This document shows, one piece after another, positions 12,490-22,915 of a stretch of DNA of 64,000 bases. The position numbers and the translations under genes are program-made. Origin of the DNA: Acanthaster planci (lineage: Eukaryota; Echinodermata; Asteroidea; Valvatida; Acanthasteridae); NCBI RefSeq assembly GCF_001949145.1, contig NW_019091481.1, forward strand, positions 480,806 to 544,805, read 5' to 3'. Each line of letters begins with the position of its first letter. The stretch's first letter is position 1. Under the pieces are notes generated by a model, which did not search any database, had not been told where the DNA came from, and was given only the letters and a program-made list of their open reading frames with translations.

Positions 12490-13847
12490 CCTGAAAGTTG
12501 ACCCCTGATGGCGCGCTTTCGGAATCCTCGGATCTTTAGGGGAAAAAAGGGAAAAGATTTTAGAATTTGTAACATTTGTTCGTTCAGTTATTTCTTTAAA
12601 AATCCAACTTGGAAAAAAGGCTTTGGGAAATATTTGCTGGTATATCAAATTATTGGAAACTGAGGAATTACCTGACCTAAAAGAGAAATATCCTGCCCAA
12701 AACTGACCCATCACTTCCGAAAATCTAAAATACATGAAGAACAGTCCAATGCGGCGGTCTCGTACGCAGATAAAAATATTCCGTTTGAAATTTCATGGTA
12801 GTCTGAAGGTAAGCACAGTCAGTGAAAAACAAATGTATATGAACAAGGAGACCTAGGTACGATATCACCGGATGTGAAAGGTCGTTGATGAAATTCATTT
12901 TCCCCCTCACCAGGTGACTTTTCCTAAATATCAGTTGAGGAAGACAATGGTAAAATTCCAACATGAGTGTTTCATGGAGTGGTTTCAGTTAGGAATCATT
13001 GTTCCAAAAATTATCGAACGTGATAGAATGGCCCAAGTAAATCCCCACAGGCGGACCCGACGAGGTTTCTGGAAGCTCGCTGCGTGACTTTTTATTTTCA
13101 GCCTCTGTAAGATGCATTATGAGTCGATATTCTGAGAACGGTGCTACGCAACTTCTTTATCTCTCTTAAAGGCGTATCTCCCTGTGGGAACTTAAGTACG
13201 TACACAGCCCTTTCATATTTCACGAAAAAACAGGAAGCGTGTTATTACGTCATAATCTGGAACGTAAGTGGCTTCAATATATTGACAAGAATATAATATA
13301 AAATCAGTGCTCTGGAATAATTGTGTGATTGATTAACTGAGTACCTTCTTCAGGGTGCATTCCACCAAATGGTTGTATTTATGCGCGCGAGCTCATAAAT
13401 ATTCTGTGATCCCACGGGGTTTTTACAATAAGACATGCCATGATCAGGAGGCATCATAGAAACATTTCTATAAATCCCGAATTTGGGACTGATAGTTTCC
13501 AGTTTGGGGTATTTCTTTCACAAAAATCCCCAAATTGTGGGACTATTTTGGATAGAGACGGGCGGCTTTATTCAGAAATGAGCGCTTAGTTTTATTGCTA
13601 TTTTGGGGGCATCTTCCTCAAAAGGCGAATAAAACAAGATTTTCGTGGCTAACCTCCATGAAATCGAAACGAAAAGTGATCTCCTGGCCATAATCTTGAA
13701 TTTCCAGTTAAAAAAACGGAGGCCAATCTCTTCACGAGAGTCAACGGGCAGCGCTATTTTGGTCCGATTTTGTACAGTGTTTTCTATGTGCGCGTATTTT
13801 GGTGTAGTGCAACCTTGGCCTTCAGGGCAAGCAGATTCAGTTCAGCT
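12490..13847. other. Sequence between retroelement remnant and HCN promoter MITE
   Basis: No gene was recognised. CpG content rises toward 13.8 kb. It contains a further Penelope-like terminal block (13273-13362). The apparent minus-strand reading frame across 12364-12735 overlaps the retroelement remnant and shows no family motif. Confidence 0.5.
13273..13362. repeat. Penelope-like terminal block, inverted relative to 12448-12485
   Basis: About 85 bp (GACAAGAATATAATATAAAA ... ACTGAGTACCTTCTTCAG) match the left terminal block of the 52-kb retroelement (51775-51860) in the same orientation, and are the reverse complement of its right block. With the remnant at 12285-12485 it suggests a rearranged or twice-inserted copy. 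Confidence 0.75.
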
Positions 13848-14040
13848 TCCGTTCTGTGACTTCGTCACAAAGGCAGACGCGCCACGATTTGCAGGCTCCC
13901 ATTGGACAATCGCTAAAGTTGCGCGTTTACTTCCATTCCATGGTTCCAAGTTAACTGCGATCAATGCATGCAACTCTATGTGCAGTGCATGTGCAGTGGG
14001 CGTGGTTTAAACTGAAGTGACGTCACACTCACGAACCGGA
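13848..14040 (+). mobile_element. CRE-bearing TA-type MITE, copy 1 (HCN promoter)
   Basis: One of four copies of a 180-215 bp element. Shared landmarks in order: CTTCGTNAC near the left end, GCGCCACGATTTGCAGGCT, ATTGGAC, GATCAATGCATG, GCAGTGGGCGTGGTTTAAAC, TGACGTCA, and the right end ACTTACGAACCGGA. This copy keeps the right end (CACGAACCGGA) but its left terminal repeat is degenerate and no TA duplication is clear. It lies between 377 and 185 bp upstream of the HCN start codon, in the presumed promoter. Confidence 0.85.
14018..14025 (+). promoter_or_regulatory. Perfect cAMP-response element inside the MITE
   Basis: TGACGTCA, the palindromic consensus bound by CREB/ATF factors, lies inside MITE copy 1, about 41 bp before the TATA-like box and 200 bp before the HCN start codon. 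The same octamer is intact in copies 3 and 4 and reads TTACGTCA in copy 2. Whether it works here is inference. Confidence 0.5.
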
Positions 14041-14065
14041 TGGACGTGAAAACGCTGCGTGTAAC

Positions 14066-14071
14066 TATAAA
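14066..14071 (+). promoter_or_regulatory. HCN: TATA-like box of HCN
   Basis: TATAAA within ACTATAAACGCGCGCG, 154 bp before the start codon and just downstream of the MITE end. A start of transcription about 14095-14100 would leave a leader of roughly 125 bp. This is a positional argument only. Confidence 0.4.
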
Positions 14072-14224
14072 CGCGCGCGTTCCTGGAGACGAGCTTGTGC
14101 GGAATGGTTTGTGTACAGATTATGTTAACACCTCCACATGGATGGAGCCCAGGTTAGCGGTGAGCCGCCGTAAGGCGGTTTCCTAGACTTTCCCGTCACT
14201 GCTACCACAATCAAAGACGGGAAG

Positions 14225-17200
14225 ATGAGTTCAAGAGATCCACGATCTCTACCGCCTCTGCGGTCAAACAAGGTGATGCAGGAACCGCTTACGAGAGGTT
14301 CCAGTGAGTCAATAGGTTCAGATGAAATGGCAGTGCAACATCTGTTGCCAGCAATCGAGGAGCAAGTTCCCTTGACCTCGGACACACATGAAGCAAACCA
14401 TGTGATCCTCAAGTCTTCCATAAAACAAAATGGCCCCAAGTCAGGGAGTACAGGAGAGAACGCCATGGGTCACGTGGCCTTTGATATTGAAAATATGGCA
14501 GAAGGAAATCGCGAAGAAACATCCAAAGAGAACAGCAAGGAATCCATCAAGGCTAGTCTGTCACTTCTTGGAATACCTCAACCTCGCAAGGAAAGTGACG
14601 GCTTGAGTGGCCTGAAAAACACGTTTATACGCCGTCAGTTATGGCAGATGCTAGAGCCAACTGACAATCGGCTCTCGATGAAGCTTTTTGGAAGCAGGAA
14701 AGGACTGCAGATGGAGAAAAAGAGACTAAAGGCAGCTGGAATTCTCATTATTCATCCTTGCAGTACATTCAAGTAAGATCTGACCTTCCCTTTATTCGCT
14801 CTTCCAAACGTTTCGTTTATCCACTTTCAGTTTGTGAATGGTCCTTCCAAAATCATCTTAATTGCATCCGATCCTGCAAATTCATGGCTCGAAAGTTGTC
14901 TGCCTGTCCTTCGGAATTTCTGCTCACAGTTCTATTCAGTCATTAATGTCGTGCAGCACTCTAGTCATTGATAATTCTGAAAGCAACCATTTTGTAATGA
15001 CTGCGGCAGGTTTTACTGGGATCTTGTGATGGTGTTGCTTCTGATAGCCAACCTGGTGACTCTACCTGTCATCATTGCTTTCTTCTACCAAGAGAAGCTG
15101 AGTAAGACTTGGTCAGTCTTCAATTGCTCCTCGGATACTCTCTTTATTCTGGATGTCATCATCAATCTCAGGACTGGATACATGGACCTCAACACTGCTG
15201 AGCAGGTACAGCAAGTTGATCATTTAGATCTTTTCTTCTAAAGTAAGAGGTTTTCCTGTGGCAATATTCCAAGTAATTATAGGAAAGGAATGAATCATTT
15301 TCTCCGGAAAAGCAGTTATGTGCCTGAGAACAAAAAAAATAGTTTAGCGTCGCTTGACGTGATTTATAGACTTGCAAGCATGTCTCTATCATCTGGAAAC
15401 GATTTCATGGCTTCTTTTAATTTGGGAATCTGTATAGTCCCAGAAAAAATACTTGGAGTTAAATACATGCATTATGTACACTAACAGCGTATTCCAACGC
15501 GTACCGTTTGTTAGCATCTTTAGGCATAAACATTTACTTTAAAATACGATACACGGTCAAGTGTCATCACGGATGTGCACACAAAACAGACAAAAGTACT
15601 CAAGAAATACATCAGGACATTCTAAATTTAAATTAAATGTTTCTTTGGGAAGTGCGTGCAGCAAAGACGCAGGTTTTTTTACTTTTCTCGCGGTGGCATA
15701 ACTACAGAGGGGGAGGGAGTCTCCAAAAGCCGATAACTAAAAGGCTTTCGATGCACATCGATTGTGTACATTTTCAAATGGGGAGGGAAGGCACCCAGGG
15801 CAGGGACCTCCGCCCGGGGGGGGGGTACGTGCCCCCATACCCTACCACATGTAGTTACGCCACTGTTGCCTCCTATTACACTTGGTACATGTGTGCATCG
15901 TCCTGCCTTTATCTTCAGGTGATATTAGAACCTAAGAAGATTGCCCTTCACTACCTGAAATCTTGGTTTGCCGTTGACTTTGTCTCTTCCATCCCCATGG
16001 ACTGCATCTTTCTTGGAGTGGACGGTGGAAACGAAAACAAGCTCTACGAGGTGTCCAAGGCATTTCGTATTTTTCGATTAGCGAAGCTTCTCAGTCTTGT
16101 CCGTCTTCTCCGTCTGTCCAGGCTGATGCGTTTCGTCCGACAATGGGAACAGGTGCAAGACTTTTTTTCCCTAGACAGAGATTCCTGATTATAACTGCTT
16201 TTCAAATGTTAACGTCCATAATGACATATAAACAGAGGTTGTGGCAAACACTGCCTGAAATTGCACAGAATGCTGCTGATGTCAACTCGCATCGATAAAG
16301 AAGTGATTGACCCTGAAGAAAACAAATAGCTTTGTCCGATCCCAATGACTGTATACGTAGAGTAATTACTTTTAGTACACTGCGTTTCCACTTCTTTCAT
16401 GCCATAGGTGTTCAATGTAGCTGGTGCTGTGATTCGCATCGTTAATCTCATTGGTATCATGCTGCTCATCAGTCATTGGAACGGATGCCTTCAATTTCTC
16501 GTGCCGATGCTTCAGCATTTTCCTCAAGATAGCTGGGTCAGCATCAACGACCTAGAGGTAGGCGTCATCAAATGTAACGTACTTTTAGTTTGTTATATCA
16601 TTTATCAATAAGAGTCGCCGTGTAATCCCTAAACGGATCGTTGTTCACAGTGTTATTATTGTTTAGATTTTAAAATTTACCCCACTTGAACAAGTACGGA
16701 GACATACATGTACTATACCGCTATTTTCTAGAATTCCAAGAATCCATCGAATCTTTTAGTAAGAATCTTGTTCTGTGCGAATTTATTTACAAGGCACTTA
16801 AACAAATTCCATTTTAAATGTGCACTTTGATTGGCTCCAAGATGGACTAATTCAATATAATCTATTCAAAGCAACAAACTGATGTCGAGGATTTTTTTAA
16901 TGAATACAAGACAAAGGACAGCCCCTCTCTGAACCTATTTCAATTATTCTGTTGATCCGTGCTAATTGTATAGAATGGTGTGTATCTGTTGTGCAATCTC
17001 TCTGTTCGTCTGAGGGCTGTTTATTTGTGGATCTTATATGCATGATGGTCTACCTGTCTGTCTAAGAGTTGATGTTAGTTTATTCTCTTTCCTCGTGTGG
17101 CACAGAACGCCCATTGGTGGGAGCAGTACACATGGGCATTGTTCAAAGCGATGTCACACATGCTGTGCATCGGCTACGGACGATTCCCGCCACAGAGTCT

Positions 17201-20200
17201 AACTGATCTGTGGCTTACAATGGTCAGTATGATTTGTGGAGCATCGTGCTTTGCGCTCTTCATCGGTCATGCTACCAACCTCATCCAGTCAATGGACTCG
17301 TCCAGCAGGCAGTATAGAGAAAAGGTTGGAGGAAAGATCCACTTAATATAGTTTAGTCACGGACTCGACTGAAACAATGGTGTAACATTCAACTTGCCTG
17401 AATTCATTACCGAACAGAATTTGACCATAAGTCGGTGTTTTGGCCATCTTTGTTTTATTAACTGATATAATAATGAACCAATGAAATTAATTTGATTTAA
17501 AAGCTCCATTATATCATGAATTCTAATTAAATTCCATTTGATGCTAAATTAACGACAACGTAGCTGAAGCAAGTGGAGGAGTACATGGCCTACCGTAAGT
17601 TGCCAAGCGAGATGAGAGAACGCATCACTGATTACTATGACTACCGTTACCATGGCAAGATGTTCAACGAGGATGTTATATTCAGTGAGGTCTCAGCAAA
17701 ACTCAAACAGGTTTGTGGTTATATATTGTTTCGATCACACGCGTAAAATGAACACTTAAAGATTATGCCGTATTTTGTGATTGCAAACTTGCAACTTTTA
17801 ATGGTTCATTGTGAACAGTCTTACTGTGCTGTCTCACATCCTGCACAGTTTTGATTTGACAAAAATAGTCCTAAAGAGAATGTAGGAGCACACGTTAAGG
17901 AACCTTTATTCTGAGAATGGAGTCTCAATTTTAAACCAAGTATTTATGCCAAGGTATCGAATAAGTCAAGATTAATCGAACTGCCGGGGGAAAAGTACTG
18001 AAATATTTGCATCTTCTCCTCTTTCCCCTCAAGGATGTGGCCAACTATAACTGTCGTGAGCTCGTTGCAAGCGTGCCTTTCTTCCAGAATGCCGATCCAA
18101 ATTTCGTCTCTCGTGTGGTAGTCCTTCTCAAGTTTGAAGTATTTCAACCCGGTGACTTCCTTATCAGAGAAGGTACCTACGGTGATCGGATGTTCTTCAT
18201 TCAACAAGGCGTGGTTGATATCATTACGTCAGATGGGCAAGTCGCCACTACGTTAAGCGACGGGTCGTACTTTGGAGGTAAACTGAACAGTTGATGCAAG
18301 TTTCATCCTGATGTTTATATTTCGTTGTCGCAGTAAGAATTGGATGACAGCTTGCGTTATTTGTCTCTTTTGCAAAAATTCGTACCTCCATTTTTATGGT
18401 GTGAATACACCAGGAGGGAATTTAAGGTGTAGTGATGGTGCAGTTCATTAGGATGGATTCATTAGAAATAAAGGGTCATCAGCTAATTTTGTAAACGATT
18501 GGTGTGACTTGGACAGATGTTCATTTCCGAGATCACAGTATTTATTCAATGGTTACATATTCTGAAGTGATCTATGCGATGTTTACTCCTGGTTCTCCTT
18601 CCTTGCACAGAAATCTGTCTCCTGACCGAGGAACGCCGTGTTGCTAGTGTGAGAACCGATACTTACTGCTCTCTCTACTCGCTTGGTGTGAATAATTTCC
18701 ACCAGGTAAGGAAAAGGGGCTTGAGTAGCACATTTAGGCCTACATTTTTTTATGTAATTAGGGTCCGGTTGCCTTGTGTTGGGTTAAATTGGGTCGGGTC
18801 GGCGGAGTTGGTTTGGGTAAGTTAAGTTAAGTTAAGTTGAGCAAGGTTGCCTTTGGGTTGTGTTGAGTTGCCAGGACTAACTAAGGATGATGTTGGGGAA
18901 TAGCAAAATATGCGCCAAAACTGAATAACCACAGAAAATGAATATCGGACATTGCCTGCTTGCATTTCGGTTTGTGTCAGAATAGACTGAAGCAAAGTCT
19001 CTAAAACGTGCTCTAGCTGTTGAAAACAAGCAGCCCGAAGGATCGTATGGCTTACTTCGAGTTTGAAATCTATTTCGCGTCATTGATCACCGGTAGGTTC
19101 TCAGAGAATTTCCTGCCATGAGAAAGACTATGCAAACGATCGCATTAAGACGCCTCAACAAGATTGGGAGGACATCCAAAGTGTTAGTGGCTGCTCTAAG
19201 ACATCACAATACCACATCCCAGAACTCTGCTGTTTCATCTAGCTTACTCTTCTCGCTTCCTCCTGAATCATCTTCTTCCGCGTTTAGGTAAGTTGTAAAA
19301 ATCTACACATTCTTGGTGCAAGACACCCAAAATGATCTAGTATCCGCTCTTAGCAGGAACAAAAGACAACGTGTTTTGAAATGAAATTGACAGCCATTTG
19401 GTACGCTTTCACCACATATGCGAGCAAGTTTTATTGTGGTCAACGTCCCGAGGACGTTTTATGCGGAGCACGCAGAGTACGCCCAACGAATTTCGTCTAA
19501 AATAATTACGGTCTTCGCGTGCACGCTAAACGCGTGCATGAACTCAATTGGAAAACTTAGGCCGCATCCGAATCTCTTGTGTAGAGCTAGGTCTAGGTCT
19601 TTGCTCCATTGGAAATGCGTGGAGACGCATAGACAATAGACCTAGCCGTAGCTCTGGAAGCCCGTTTCGGACACGGCCTTAGTACCCAACCTCGACTCCG
19701 TGGGCTCAGGCTGCGTGCGTGTTCCTTCACTAGCGCCTCGCTGCAGAGAATACGAAAATGATGTTGACTGGCTATTCAGGATCATTATCCGGTCAGTATT
19801 TGACTTCGTCACAACGGCGGACGCGCCACGATTTGCAGGCTCTCATTGGACGATGGCTGAAGTAAGTTGCGCGTTAACTTCCGGTTCCATGGTTCCATGA
19901 ACGGCGATCAATGCATGTAACCCTATATGCAGTGCACGTGTGCAGTGGGCGTGGTTTAAACTGGAGTTACGTCACACTTACGAGCCGGATACATAAATGT
20001 AAAGTCAATCGCGAGCGTATTTCAAAAGCTGCGTGCTCGCGCCAACGTATTCTCCTCCACATCACGCACGCGAAAATCTACGTCGCGCGTAAACATACTG
20101 ACTAAAGTTATCCCAAATAGTGCGATATTTAAATTATACAGTACTAGAGGTTAGATTGCTCGAGGCATGGTGGGAACCAACATAGCGCAGCAAGATCGTA

Positions 20201-22151
20201 CCCATGGGAACAAGGTTGCTTAGTACCATCTTTCTTTCTTTCGCCGGTGAGGGTGCACTTCAGCTCAGGGCGGATTTAATCGCTATACATTCAATCCGCG
20301 AAGTAATTTCATACAACTGCTAACACAGATTTTCGGGCAGAGTTTTATTTTCGAAGTCGGACTGCCATCGCGTCATAGCAGAACACGGGCGTTTCACAAT
20401 AGCGCGTCACCAAGAGTTTGTAACGCGTTTGGCCGGCAATCACAATGCGAGAAATATTTCGACTCAATGCGTGTTTGGAAAGCGTCGACAGCAACTCATC
20501 CCATACGTACGATCTTGTCGCGCCACTTTGATTCCCACCATGCCTTGCGCGATCTAGTGAAGGAACGCAAGCAGCCCATGGAGTCGCATTGTGATTGGCC
20601 AACGCGTTGCAAACTTGGAGGCCCGCTATCGTGAATCGCCCGTATTAAAAAAAAAATTCTATAGCGATTTAAGACAAGGACCGGAACCTTCACAGTACAT
20701 GTGAATTCTACCAGCGTCCCTCAGCATACTCGTACATGTGAGAGAACTTACAGAAGAAACACCAAGTTCTTAGATGTGGCGGGAAAACCCTCAAAAGACT
20801 TTGAGCCGTCAAGTACAAGGACTGATCATTGCATCCACACGGTGCATGCGTCACATCTGAACATCAGGTCTTCAAAATAACGCAAAGACAGGAGGATCCA
20901 TATCGGAACCTCCTGCTTACATCATCAATTTATCTTCAGTGAATAGATCGGACAATATTCACAGAGCTTGCTTCCTGGAAAAATGCGATAATTGCAGCTT
21001 CCTCAGAAGGGATTTTCTTTTTTGACACAAATTATTTTGTCATAACCGTGCTCTTTTTTTCCCAACGTAAATTGGATGGCAGTTGCCAGACGCTCTACAG
21101 CGCCACAGGTTCAACACGGCTCAGTTTGAATCAAATTGCATCGTCACAGAGTTCACATCGCTGTCATAACGAACTGATAAAACGTGGTTCTTTGTTCCCA
21201 TCCTTCCCCCTAGGATAGATTGCTTGTCAACTGACTCTCTGACCGACTAATCCCATGTACCTATAAAATGGCACTGGCTCTGAAACATGGTTGATTAACT
21301 TTCAAGTTTTGACACATACATGCACCGGGCATGCATACCGTAACCTTCACGATAAGTTCAGTGAAACATAAACTAGTGGGACGGCCAGGGCGTCGCTTTT
21401 ATTCATTTTTTTCTTGACAGACTGCATGTTACACACTCCCATTTATTATTTTTCTCGTGTATTCCCTTAGAATTTTGACAGAGCTAAATAGGTGGATCCC
21501 AACGAAGGACATTAAAGAGGGGTTCGGGCTTCCATGCAATTCAATACCTATTGCTCGAATACGTGTTGGGAACACTTTCCTGCAAAGTTATTATGACTTT
21601 ACACCTTCATTGAAGCAGAAACTGGGGAATCTTTTGGTTTTTCAGATCCTGCTTGCATTGTTGTCACACAGTATGAAAACAAGTTGAGCTGAACGTTTAC
21701 TGCATATTTCCATTCCTCATGATGGTCCCCGAATATGCATTAATTGTTCAGAACAGCTTTTTTTTTTCATTAATTTAATATATAATGAAAACTAGAGAAA
21801 GGGTTCGAATGTCCGTCTGACAACATACAGATATGGGGTAGGGAGGCCCACATGGACATTTTTTTTCATCAAAACGATTTACAGATTTAAAACAGCTTCC
21901 CATATTCCAATGGTGACGTGACGTTCGTCGTACATCATTATGTCATGACCAAGTTTCTTATTCCTCTATTTTTATTTTGCATTTGTTACTACTCTGCATG
22001 CAGTGAGCACAATAGACGAAGTGAAGATGATATGGAAGACGAGTCAAATGAACGAGTCCTTCAAGTGACCGAAGGCCCGTCCCAGACACCAACGCAGACA
22101 CCAATAACTCGTTATTACAGCTCTCCTGACAACTTCCCTCCGCCTGTATGA
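14225..22151 (+). CDS. HCN: HCN (Ih) hyperpolarisation- and cyclic nucleotide-gated channel, SpIH-like
   Basis: Ten exons, all with GT-AG introns and matching phase: 14225-14772, 15010-15205, 15919-16152, 16408-16557, 17106-17324, 17564-17710, 18034-18277, 18611-18705, 19097-19287, 22004-22151; 2172 nt, 723 aa. HCN channels are plasma-membrane tetramers passing Na+/K+ current on hyperpolarisation and opened further by cAMP. Seen: HCN domain ([10 protein letters not shown] to IIHP, about 133-178), S1 about 184-206, S2 213-236, S3 262-280, S4 with basic residues every third position (293-326), S5, pore with CIGYG at 397-401, S6 ending [14 protein letters not shown]-linker, and cyclic nucleotide-binding domain ([26 protein letters not shown] 588-593, C-helix RRLNKIG). 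The S4-S5 junction is four residues shorter than in vertebrate HCN, as recalled for sea urchin SpIH (767 aa). The last exon is Ser/Pro/Glu-rich and ends FPPPV. Exon 9 could also end at TAA 19289-19291. Confidence 0.93.
15691..15865. mobile_element. Short TIR element in HCN intron 2
   Basis: Left end GGTGGCATAACTACA is mirrored by TGTAGTTACGCCAC at the right end, about 14 bp with one or two mismatches, enclosing a G-rich 145-bp interior. The CAGTGGCGTAACTA style of terminus occurs in small non-autonomous DNA transposons, but no target duplication is evident here. Confidence 0.6.
19560..19678. mobile_element. 119-bp MITE flanked by TTA
   Basis: Ends GGCCGCATCCGAA and TTCGGACACGGCC are inverted repeats with a few mismatches, and a second inverted block (GAGCTAGGTCTAGGTC / GACCTAGCCGTAGCTC) lies just inside. 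TTA stands on both sides (19557-19559 and 19679-19681), compatible with a PIF/Harbinger-type 3-bp duplication. It is in HCN intron 9. The superfamily is inferred from the flanks only. Confidence 0.65.
19694..20583. repeat. Inverted repeat split by an insertion in HCN intron 9
   Basis: The right arm (20503-20583) matches, in reverse complement, two separated left pieces: 19694-19733 (GCTGCGTGCGTGTTCCTTCA region) and 20152-20207 (GGCATGGTGGGAA ... AAGATCGTAC region). The about 415 bp between the pieces, which include MITE copy 2, are flanked by ACTAG on both sides. This reads as a TIR element later interrupted by another insertion. Confidence 0.65.
19788..19989 (+). mobile_element. CRE-type MITE, copy 2, with TA duplication
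   Basis: 202 bp in the same orientation as copy 1. Ends TCCGGTCAGTA and CTTACGAGCCGGA, flanked by TA at 19786-19787 and 19990-19991. All family landmarks are present, but the CRE octamer has mutated to TTACGTCA. It lies in HCN intron 9, nested in a larger interrupted inverted repeat. Confidence 0.88.
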
Positions 22152-22909
22152 TCAATTCAAAAACATTCACATTATTCAATCTATTGTGCATCAAGTTGTT
22201 CCAATCTGTTTATCACCGGTTTTACTGGACGCTGTTTTGTATTGCAAAATTCGGTTCATTAAGTTCAGTCCTGTTCAATTCTTTTAAATTGAAAAATACC
22301 CGGATTTCAAACGTCCTGAGGCACCCAGTTTCATTTTCTGCCTTCTTCTAAATATCACAGTTCACTGTTTCCCATCAGCATTGCTGGCAACTATGTACTT
22401 GCGCGACCTTTTAGGCTTCCACACCTACTGCATGTATGTAAATTTCCTGAATACAGTCAGAGACGTATATCTGAGCCAACAGGACTTTTGAGGCGATTTA
22501 TGTTTTTAAATTACACGTACACAATTCAATATTACACATATACGTTTGGGGAAAAACATTCCTCGGGACGTTGACCACAATGGAATACATATCCAAGATA
22601 GCTGGACTGCAGAAATCTAGGTGTTTATCGTGTTGATGTCATTCAACGAATCTTCACACTTCCACTTCACATTCCACCTCTGAATCGAAACACTTTCTTT
22701 TGTTAAGAATTTGAAGCTGTTATTCGAGTCTTATCAATTTATGACAGTAGCCACTCATAATAACCACATTTTCATTTATGTTATCATTTTAAAATCTCCA
22801 AACCTTTTCTGGAACTGTACTATTCTTATTAAAGAAATACCTAATTATTCTAAAATACCTCACTCAAATCTTCAAGCTCTGTGACACAATTTAACACACG
22901 AGCATTGAC

Positions 22910-22915
22910 AATAAA
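22910..22915 (+). terminator. HCN: Candidate HCN polyadenylation signal
   Basis: AATAAA 759 bp after the HCN stop codon, the best-placed hexamer on the plus strand before the sequence turns into convergent intergenic DNA. Confidence 0.4.

Noticed and set aside
12364-12735. 123-codon minus-strand frame
   Set aside because: Antisense to a Penelope-like remnant; no motif and no conservation argument.
15637-16188. 183-codon continuous frame reading from intron 2 through HCN exon 3
   Set aside because: Its first half is intron and MITE sequence; only 15919-16152 is coding, defined by acceptor, donor and HCN homology.
21457-21687. Possible extra HCN exon before the last exon
   Set aside because: No acceptor and donor in a phase that joins exon 9 to exon 10, and the translated text has no HCN similarity; the direct 19287-22004 join already keeps frame.
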